Origin: Pseudomonas sp. ADAK18
GTDB taxonomy: Bacteria; Pseudomonadota; Gammaproteobacteria; Pseudomonadales; Pseudomonadaceae
DNA: 64,000 nucleotides
Direction of reading: 5' to 3'
Assembly (NCBI RefSeq): GCF_012935695.1
Contig: NZ_CP052859.1
Span: 4,815,001-4,879,000, forward strand
This document shows positions 54,642-61,348 of this stretch, piece by piece. How positions within the stretch are numbered: the first letter of the stretch is position 1; every line of letters starts with the position of its first letter. Under the pieces are notes generated by a model that saw nothing but the letters and a program-made list of their open reading frames with translations, had not been told where the DNA came from and searched no databases. Both the position numbers and the translations under genes were made by a program.

Positions 54642-55791
54642 GGATGCTCCGATCAACTTGCCGTATGCCGTCGGCCAGTCGCATTTCTCCCGAAGCGCAC
54701 CGCTATTTGCTGAAAAGCGAACGGTGCTTCGGGCATTGAGGGCTTTTCAGCCCAGCTCCCCGCGTTACACGCGTAACTCGCCCATACCCATCAGCTGTTT
54801 TCGAGCCATCCAGAGGTTCGACAGAGCAAACAGCGTGGTCAGTTGAGCAGTGTTTTTCATCAGCCCACGAAAGCGCACTTTCACATAACCAAACTGGCGC
54901 TTGATCACCCGAAACGGAAGTTCGACCTTGGCCCGCGTCAGGGCTTTGCAGTACTCGATTTTGCGCTTGGCCTTGTAGAGCTGGCTGCGTTTATTCAGTC
55001 GTGAATAAGTGCTACGTCGCGCCGCGATCTGCCAGATCACTTCACGACTTTCGTGCTCATCACGCTTCTCGACGCCGGTGTAACCGGCGTCCGCATAGAC
55101 CGCGTTTTCCTCGCCATGTAGCAGCTCAGCAACTTGGGTTACGTCGGCCACATTCGCAGCTGTGCCGTGGACATGGTGAACCAGGCCTGACTCCACATCG
55201 GAGCCGATGTGGGCCTTCATTCCAAAGTAGTATTGGTTACCTTTTTTGGTCTGATGCATCTCAGGATCACGCTTGCCTTCCTCGTTCTTGGTTGAGCTGG
55301 GAGCATCGATGGTGCCCTGGCGCAGGGACAGACCTTTTTCCTGCAAATAACCGTTGATGACAGCCAGGATCGCAGGCGCCAATTTATGCTTCTCCAGCAA
55401 GTGCCGGAAGTTCATGATCGTGGTGTCTTCAGGGATCGGCGCACTTAATGTACGACGGGCGAACTGACGCATGGGAGTGATTTCATAAAGCGCTTCTTCC
55501 ATGGCCGAGTCGCTCAGCGAGAACCAGTTTTGCAGCAGATGGATGCGCAACATGGTCTCCAGCGGATACGGTTTACGGCCACCACCAGCCTTCGGGTAAT
55601 ACGGTTCGATCAACCCCAACACACCACTCCAGGGCACCACCTGATCCATTTCGGCAAGGAAGCGTTCACGGCGGGTTGGCTTGCGCTTGCCGGCGTATTC
55701 AAAGTCGGAAAAGCTCATCTGGCTCATGCGTGGCTCGGGCCAGGTGGTGAAGGTGTATTTCAGCACATCTGAGGACTTGTTCGGAGTTTCC
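54642..55791 (-). mobile_element. IS5-family element copy 1 (1150 bp), atypical left end
   Basis: Right end (start of transposase side) GGAAACTCCGAACAAGTCC read inward is identical to copy 2. The left ~100 bp (54642-54740) differs from copy 2: its end reads GGATGCTCCGATCAAC. Flanks are CTAG (left) and CTAA (right), not a matching duplication. From about 54742 to 55791 the two copies are identical except one base. This points to a recombinant or a sister element with a different left arm. Confidence 0.75.
54765..55727 (-). CDS. IS5-family transposase, copy 1
   Basis: 320 residues from the ATG at 55727 (MSQMSFSDFEYAGKRKPTRRERFLAEMDQVVPW). DDE positions: Asp in QGTIDAPSSTKNEE, Asp in VYADAGYTGVEKR, Glu in AKVELPFRVIKRQFGY. 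Intact; differs from copy 2 in one base (54784), Met for Thr near the C-terminus (LMGMGELRV). Confidence 0.92.
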   Translation of the reverse strand: MSQMSFSDFEYAGKRKPTRRERFLAEMDQVVPWSGVLGLIEPYYPKAGGGRKPYPLETMLRIHLLQNWFSLSDSAMEEALYEITPMRQFARRTLSAPIPEDTTIMNFRHLLEKHKLAPAILAVINGYLQEKGLSLRQGTIDAPSSTKNEEGKRDPEMHQTKKGNQYYFGMKAHIGSDVESGLVHHVHGTAANVADVTQVAELLHGEENAVYADAGYTGVEKRDEHESREVIWQIAARRSTYSRLNKRSQLYKAKRKIEYCKALTRAKVELPFRVIKRQFGYVKVRFRGLMKNTAQLTTLFALSNLWMARKQLMGMGELRV

Positions 55792-55795
55792 CTAA

Positions 55796-56227
55796 ACGCC
55801 GGGCATACTCAGGCGAAACTCCATAACGTTCTATGATCAGAGCACCGGTCTTCCCTTCGCCTCGCCAGTGAGGGTGGATGCGTAGCGGTAAAAGAGCAGG
55901 GCTATTAAGTCTGCGCGTATGAATGGGCATGGTCCATATACCCATTTTAAGCACGTGATGTTGCTGCTAGGGCTCTGCACTAGCGAGGTTGGGCAATTAC
56001 TCCCTAAAGTTGATGCCGGCTTCACCTGCGCAAGGTGTGTACCCCGTTCACTTAGATTAAAATCGCCACTGAGTCGTTCATGAAGCGATTCGTCGAGGGT
56101 GAGGCGCGGACTGGAGTGACGTTGCTATCCGAGTGCCTAGAAGCATCCAGCAAAAGAAAATATGCCGTAGGAAAGGCTGTTGAGAAAACATCGGCAATGG
56201 CGCGAGTGGCGCGTAGCTTAGCCGCCC
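55796..56227. other. 430 bp without a supported gene
   Basis: Between IS5 copy 1 and the end of the autotransporter gene. A minus-strand frame (55760-55954) and others are short and lack ribosome sites. Nothing recognised. Confidence 0.35.
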
Positions 56228-58744
56228 TCACCATTGGTAACCAGCACCTACTGATACAGCCGTATCCCCACGCGAGTTTGTTGATCCTTGCAATTTACTA
56301 ACCCACTTCCCATTTGACGATATATGGGAAATGCCGATGGCCAGAGATGACTGTCCTCGATAGTTTGCTGCACCTCCTGAGATCATACTCGCACCTGGGG
56401 CGTAGGGTTGCGGCAGGGCTGCCATTGCCATGGCCCCCGCGATACCTGCACTGAGATCGCTATCCAACGCCTTAATATCTTTTCGCAGGCTATTAATTGC
56501 CTTGTCAGTGTATGCGTTTGAGTTATTTGTTATTTCAGAGATGCTATTATTTAACTGAGACAAGTTAACGGCATCTGTACCTGAAGTGCCCGACGCGACA
56601 TTAGTGACTTGACGTTCACTACCTGCCGCCCCAACAGAAACACTATTTTCACGATCAGCAACAGAGCCGCTACCTAAAGCAACAGAGTTCTCGGCACTGG
56701 CAGAGGATCCATCACCCAGAGCAACGGAGTGATTAGCCGCAGCATTAGAGTTGGTTCCTATAGCAACACTATTATTACCTGACGCCTTTGATCCGGCTCC
56801 ACCTGCAACAGAATCCTTACCTGTCACTACAGGCTTGGGATTGCCAGATGCGTTATTGACTTGGAACATTCCATCTTTGCCATTTTGAATACTGCTAACA
56901 TCTCCCTCAATATTTGTTACTCTATTATCAATATTATTGATGCTGTTCGTAATATTCGTTACACCATCTGTTATATTACTAATCGAGTCATCTGTATATT
57001 TTTTCGCTTCTGCAACCGCTCCGTCTAGTTGCCCAAGATTAACCACGTCATTGGCTTCCTTGCCGTCAGCGACATTACTGATTGTTCGATTTTCACCTGT
57101 GTCAGCGTTACCGACAGAAACAGTGCCGGTCGTAGTATTGTCTTCCCCAGAGTATTTTCCTTTATACGTTTCAGCCCCTCGTCCGCCGTCACTCGAATTG
57201 GCTCCTATCGCGACACTGCCGTCGGCAGACGCGTTAGCATTTTCGCCCATGGCTATAGAGGCTGCTCCGGACGCCTTTGCTTCATTGCCGGACGCTATTG
57301 AACCGGTACCTGAGGCGATAGACTTAGGACCCATTGCAACGGCATCAGTACCACTTGCAATTGCACCGGTTTTAGTAGAGTTCGATTGGAAAAATTTAAT
57401 TCCGGCACCATTGAAGTTATTTTCAATATTGGTCACGCGATCACCAATATTGTTAACCTGACCGACTAATCCAAATAACTGTGACCCATTAACTGCGTCG
57501 TTAGACGTGGAACTAATAGTCCCGTTCGCCACATCAGTGATTTTGTTGGGTCCTTCTCCCTTATGTTTAGCACTGAAGACTTCGCGAGTTTGATCCCACT
57601 GCAATGAGTCTTCTGCCATCAACGCGACACCTTTTAGCTGTGCAATATTTACAGCATCCGTATCCTGAGTACCCGCGGCCACATTGGTGATTTGTCGGAG
57701 CATACCAGTCTTGGAGTTCCCCACGCTAACTGCACCAAGAGTTCCTGTAAAATCAAAAATTGAAGACCCTGCGACTGCAGAGATACCGGTTTTTGGGTCA
57801 TAGCCGCTTATTCCTCCATCGCGATCGGAAGTAGAGCCGCTGCCTAATGCTACGCTACCTATTGCATTAGCAGCTGATCCACCGCCAATTGCTGTACTAT
57901 TTTTATTACTTGCTAAAGAACCTTCCCCGACAGCAATACCTCGATATCCTAGGGACTGAGAGTTAGCACCGACAGCAATACTGAATGTACCAGAGGAAAC
58001 AGATCTACTGCCATTTGCGATACTGTAAGAACCGGAAGCGTTAGTCTGAGTGCCGATAGCAGTGCTTGAGACCCCAGATGCACTCGCATGTGATCCTATA
58101 GCATTACTCTGCTCTCCGGCAGATATTGCATCTTCCCCCATTGCAAGGCTAGAACGTCCTTCAGATACTGCACCATATCCAAATGCGGAACTACCTTCCC
58201 CTCTGGCTTGAGCCAATACGCCAACAGCCGAGCTACTATACCCGGAGGCATTCGCTCCGTGGCCAATCGCATTACTAAAATCTCCCGAAGCATTAGTATT
58301 CATACCTAAGGCCATAGAATACTTTCCTATTGCCGTTGCTGACTCGCCAAAAGCGATAGCCCTTTCCCCTGATGCAATTGAAGAGTAACCTAATGCCATA
58401 CTTCTCAATCCGGATGCATTGCCTTCTGTCAATACTCGAGGATAAATACTCAAAAAAGACATTGTTTCGGGGTTCTTTGTATCTACTTCTGAATCCTTTG
58501 ATTGCGATGTTTTCAATATATTCATTTCGGGGAGTCGGCCTTCCCCAGCTTTCGCTATGCTGGCTAACCCCGGAGTATGATCCACTACAGTTTCTAAATC
58601 AGAACGATGGATTTTATAATTAGAAGTCTCTACTTCAGGCGGAGATTCAATTATCTCATCTGCCTTAGCGTAGCTCGACAGCGTCGTGAACAATATTAGC
58701 AAGAAGGTATGTCTTGTCTTTTTTAAAGGCTTATAAATTTTCAT
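56228..58744 (-). CDS. Trimeric autotransporter adhesin (YadA family)
   Basis: 838 residues. A signal peptide (ends SYAKA) precedes a head made of many 14-residue YadA-like repeats of the form S-x-A-x-G-x-x-A-x-A (residues ~105-340 and ~480-560, ~655-720). Three HIM/neck motifs follow (ITNVAAGTQDTDAVNIAQL, ISNVADGKEANDVVNLGQL, VTNVASGTSGTDAVNLSQL). Between them run coiled coils (INNIDNRVTNIEGDVSSIQNG), and the C-terminal anchor is SAGIAGAMAMAALPQPYAPGASM ending AVSVGAGYQW. It would form a trimeric surface fibre. GC is low and it is flanked by IS5 copies, which suggests acquisition. Two RcsB-like dyads lie upstream. Confidence 0.95.
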   Translation of the reverse strand: MKIYKPLKKTRHTFLLILFTTLSSYAKADEIIESPPEVETSNYKIHRSDLETVVDHTPGLASIAKAGEGRLPEMNILKTSQSKDSEVDTKNPETMSFLSIYPRVLTEGNASGLRSMALGYSSIASGERAIAFGESATAIGKYSMALGMNTNASGDFSNAIGHGANASGYSSSAVGVLAQARGEGSSAFGYGAVSEGRSSLAMGEDAISAGEQSNAIGSHASASGVSSTAIGTQTNASGSYSIANGSRSVSSGTFSIAVGANSQSLGYRGIAVGEGSLASNKNSTAIGGGSAANAIGSVALGSGSTSDRDGGISGYDPKTGISAVAGSSIFDFTGTLGAVSVGNSKTGMLRQITNVAAGTQDTDAVNIAQLKGVALMAEDSLQWDQTREVFSAKHKGEGPNKITDVANGTISSTSNDAVNGSQLFGLVGQVNNIGDRVTNIENNFNGAGIKFFQSNSTKTGAIASGTDAVAMGPKSIASGTGSIASGNEAKASGAASIAMGENANASADGSVAIGANSSDGGRGAETYKGKYSGEDNTTTGTVSVGNADTGENRTISNVADGKEANDVVNLGQLDGAVAEAKKYTDDSISNITDGVTNITNSINNIDNRVTNIEGDVSSIQNGKDGMFQVNNASGNPKPVVTGKDSVAGGAGSKASGNNSVAIGTNSNAAANHSVALGDGSSASAENSVALGSGSVADRENSVSVGAAGSERQVTNVASGTSGTDAVNLSQLNNSISEITNNSNAYTDKAINSLRKDIKALDSDLSAGIAGAMAMAALPQPYAPGASMISGGAANYRGQSSLAIGISHISSNGKWVSKLQGSTNSRGDTAVSVGAGYQW

Positions 58745-58837
58745 GTTTAAATTACTCTTAAAGTTTGCTTTTTGGATGCCCTTTAAACTTTAAGTTTTTT
58801 TTCTTGTAAAAAAAACAAGGATGTTCTTTGATACAGC

Positions 58838-58851
58838 CAAGAATTTTCTTG
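58838..58851. promoter_or_regulatory. RcsB-like box upstream of the autotransporter (CAAGAATTTTCTTG)
   Basis: Perfect 6-bp arms CAAGAA/TTCTTG, 94 bp before the autotransporter start. Confidence 0.55.
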
Positions 58852-58865
58852 CTTTCACCTGGCGC

Positions 58866-58879
58866 TAGAAATATTCTGT
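58866..58879. promoter_or_regulatory. RcsB-like box upstream of the autotransporter (TAGAAATATTCTGT)
   Basis: Imperfect dyad with the ATATTC centre of the enterobacterial box, 15 bp from the dyad at 58838. Confidence 0.4.
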
Positions 58880-59260
58880 AACGATTGGCAGACTTTAGAG
58901 TGGTTGATCGTAATCAAGATATATGCAGGCGACGGAAAGTCATAAGTTTTAGCGGCCGTATAATAACTGTCGCTATACGGTAGCCCAAAAGGGAATAGAT
59001 CGCCGGCTATAAGGTGCCGCAGATTACTTAAAAATCTTGTATGGTTTGCAATATTGTTGTTTAGAATGTTTGTGTTGCTTGATAGTGGTCTTAAGTGAAA
59101 TATTTTTTCGATCTTTCATGATGATTTGCAAGTAAATGCATTGAATCCTTCTAGTAAAAGTCAAGCGGCAGCCAGTTTTTCTTATTGTCAGTAGGGCTAA
59201 AGTCAGCGAGGACCTGATTCCGAGAGATTTCTTAAGCTAACCAAGCTCTTTCTTGGTTAG

Positions 59261-60413
59261 GGAAACTCCGATCAACATCGCGATGTGCGTGTTGTTAGTC
59301 GAAACGAAAACGAATTTCAGCGCTGCTTAGCGCAGAAAGGCCCGTCCGCACTGCTTCGTCGGGCTTTTTCAGCCCAGCTCCCCGCGTTACACGCGTAACT
59401 CGCCCGTACCCATCAGCTGTTTTCGAGCCATCCAGAGGTTCGACAGAGCAAACAGCGTGGTCAGTTGAGCAGTGTTTTTCATCAGCCCACGAAAGCGCAC
59501 TTTCACATAACCAAACTGGCGCTTGATCACCCGAAACGGAAGTTCGACCTTGGCCCGCGTCAGGGCTTTGCAGTACTCGATTTTGCGCTTGGCCTTGTAG
59601 AGCTGGCTGCGTTTATTCAGTCGTGAATAAGTGCTACGTCGCGCCGCGATCTGCCAGATCACTTCACGACTTTCGTGCTCATCACGCTTCTCGACGCCGG
59701 TGTAACCGGCGTCCGCATAGACCGCGTTTTCCTCGCCATGTAGCAGCTCAGCAACTTGGGTTACGTCGGCCACATTCGCAGCTGTGCCGTGGACATGGTG
59801 AACCAGGCCTGACTCCACATCGGAGCCGATGTGGGCCTTCATTCCAAAGTAGTATTGGTTACCTTTTTTGGTCTGATGCATCTCAGGATCACGCTTGCCT
59901 TCCTCGTTCTTGGTTGAGCTGGGAGCATCGATGGTGCCCTGGCGCAGGGACAGACCTTTTTCCTGCAAATAACCGTTGATGACAGCCAGGATCGCAGGCG
60001 CCAATTTATGCTTCTCCAGCAAGTGCCGGAAGTTCATGATCGTGGTGTCTTCAGGGATCGGCGCACTTAATGTACGACGGGCGAACTGACGCATGGGAGT
60101 GATTTCATAAAGCGCTTCTTCCATGGCCGAGTCGCTCAGCGAGAACCAGTTTTGCAGCAGATGGATGCGCAACATGGTCTCCAGCGGATACGGTTTACGG
60201 CCACCACCAGCCTTCGGGTAATACGGTTCGATCAACCCCAACACACCACTCCAGGGCACCACCTGATCCATTTCGGCAAGGAAGCGTTCACGGCGGGTTG
60301 GCTTGCGCTTGCCGGCGTATTCAAAGTCGGAAAAGCTCATCTGGCTCATGCGTGGCTCGGGCCAGGTGGTGAAGGTGTATTTCAGCACATCTGAGGACTT
60401 GTTCGGAGTTTCC
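59261..60413 (-). mobile_element. IS5-family element copy 2 (1153 bp), TTAG target duplication
   Basis: Ends GGAAACTCCGATCAAC (left) and GGAAACTCCGAACAAG (right, read inward) form inverted repeats; TTAG at 59257-59260 and 60414-60417 is the 4-bp target duplication. A normal intact element. It is inserted beside the dyad CAAGCTCTTTCTTG between the autotransporter and regulator 2. Confidence 0.9.
59387..60349 (-). CDS. IS5-family transposase, copy 2
   Basis: 320 residues from the ATG at 60349, matching copy 1 except for one residue (LMGTGELRV). The longer open frame upstream to 60514 leaves the IS and is not coding. All DDE residues are present. Confidence 0.92.
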   Translation of the reverse strand: MSQMSFSDFEYAGKRKPTRRERFLAEMDQVVPWSGVLGLIEPYYPKAGGGRKPYPLETMLRIHLLQNWFSLSDSAMEEALYEITPMRQFARRTLSAPIPEDTTIMNFRHLLEKHKLAPAILAVINGYLQEKGLSLRQGTIDAPSSTKNEEGKRDPEMHQTKKGNQYYFGMKAHIGSDVESGLVHHVHGTAANVADVTQVAELLHGEENAVYADAGYTGVEKRDEHESREVIWQIAARRSTYSRLNKRSQLYKAKRKIEYCKALTRAKVELPFRVIKRQFGYVKVRFRGLMKNTAQLTTLFALSNLWMARKQLMGTGELRV

Positions 60414-60461
60414 TTAGGGTCTTTGATTTTCGTCTTCAAAGGGAGTAAAGCCGCCAACAAA

Positions 60462-60475
60462 CAAGAACTTTCTTG
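60462..60475. promoter_or_regulatory. RcsB-like box upstream of regulator 2 (CAAGAACTTTCTTG)
   Basis: Perfect CAAGAA/TTCTTG arms, 236 bp before the regulator 2 ATG. With the dyad at 59242-59255 (CAAGCTCTTTCTTG) across the IS5, the site is doubled; before the IS5 insertion they were about 65 bp apart. Confidence 0.5.
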
Positions 60476-60710
60476 CCGCCCAGCGAGGCTGATCTTGACA
60501 AGCATCCAGTTCAATTCTGGTGACCGCGAACCGCTAATCTTGCATCATTTGCCGGTATTAAATTCCAGAAAACAGCCTCGCAACGAGACAAAAGATCAAC
60601 CACACTCCTGTTGTTTTAGGCCAACGCCCCTTCCCGGGTGTCGTTTCTACTATTGCATGGTGATTTACGCTGACCTCGTTCCCTCTTACCTCAACCATGG
60701 ACACCACGGC

Positions 60711-61337
60711 ATGAGCATAAAAGTACTGATCGTCGACGATCACCCAGTGATCTGTCAGGCCATCCGCTACGCTCTGGAACCTCACGATTACGTCATTGTT
60801 GGCGAGACCGGCGACGGTCTCAGCGCACTGGGGATGATCGAGTCGCTCAAGCCAGATATAGTCATCCTCGATATTACCCTGGCAAAACTCGACGGCCTGT
60901 CGGTGCTCAACCGCATCATGCGCGAGAAGCACGATGTTCGAGTGCTGGTGTTTACGTCCCAGTCCATCGATACCTATGCTATGCGCTGCTTTCAGGCCGG
61001 CGCCAATGGTTTTGTCAGCAAAAACGAATCCATCACCCGACTGTTGAGGGCTGTCGAGACCGTCGCCGAGGGTTACGTATTTTTCCCCAAACGCTCCATC
61101 CCCTTCCATGAAAGCGAACGTAGAACCGGTTCCGACGGTGTCCTGAGCGAGCTGACCAACCGCGAACTGCAAGTGCTCAAATTACTTGCCGAAGGCCTGA
61201 GCAACCTGGACATAGCCGAGCGCTTGCACTTGAGTAACAAGACTGTCAGTGGGCACAAAATCAATCTCCAGAGCAAGCTGGGGGTGTCTACGGTGGTAGA
61301 TCTGGCGAGTATCGCCCGACATAACAACCTAGTCTGA
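60711..61337 (+). CDS. LuxR/NarL-type response regulator 2 (RocA/RcsB/BvgA-like)
   Basis: 208 residues from the ATG at 60711 (MSIKVLIVDDHPVICQAIRY); the frame is open upstream into IS5 DNA, but family members begin here. Receiver: DD at 9-10, Asp54 (VILDITLAK), Thr82, Lys104 (GFVSKNE). HTH: TNRELQVLKLLAEGLSNLDIAERLHLSNKTVSGHKINLQSKLGVSTVVDLASIARHNNLV. Same length and type as regulator 1 but its recognition helix differs (SNKTVSGHKINLQ against SNKTISTYKTRLI), so specificity may differ. Kinase 2 begins 11 bp later. Confidence 0.93.
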   Translation: MSIKVLIVDDHPVICQAIRYALEPHDYVIVGETGDGLSALGMIESLKPDIVILDITLAKLDGLSVLNRIMREKHDVRVLVFTSQSIDTYAMRCFQAGANGFVSKNESITRLLRAVETVAEGYVFFPKRSIPFHESERRTGSDGVLSELTNRELQVLKLLAEGLSNLDIAERLHLSNKTVSGHKINLQSKLGVSTVVDLASIARHNNLV

Positions 61338-61348
61338 GCGTCTTTATC

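Larger units (their letters stand above)
58745..59260. promoter_or_regulatory. Autotransporter upstream region
   Basis: 515 bp, AT-rich, without a gene. Contains the two RcsB-like dyads described below and, next to IS5 copy 2, a perfect 9-bp inverted repeat CTAACCAAG-CTCTTT-CTTGGTTAG (59237-59260). Promoter elements are not assigned. Confidence 0.4.

Noticed and set aside
56550..58350. Periodic short repeats suggesting a CRISPR or satellite array
   Set aside because: The periodicity is about 42 bp and in frame; it encodes the 14-residue YadA head repeats of the autotransporter. No identical spacer-separated direct repeats.
60303..60710. Longer N-terminus of regulator 2 (open frame from 60303)
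   Set aside because: The extra codons lie inside IS5 copy 2 and the leader; the receiver fold begins at the ATG at 60711.
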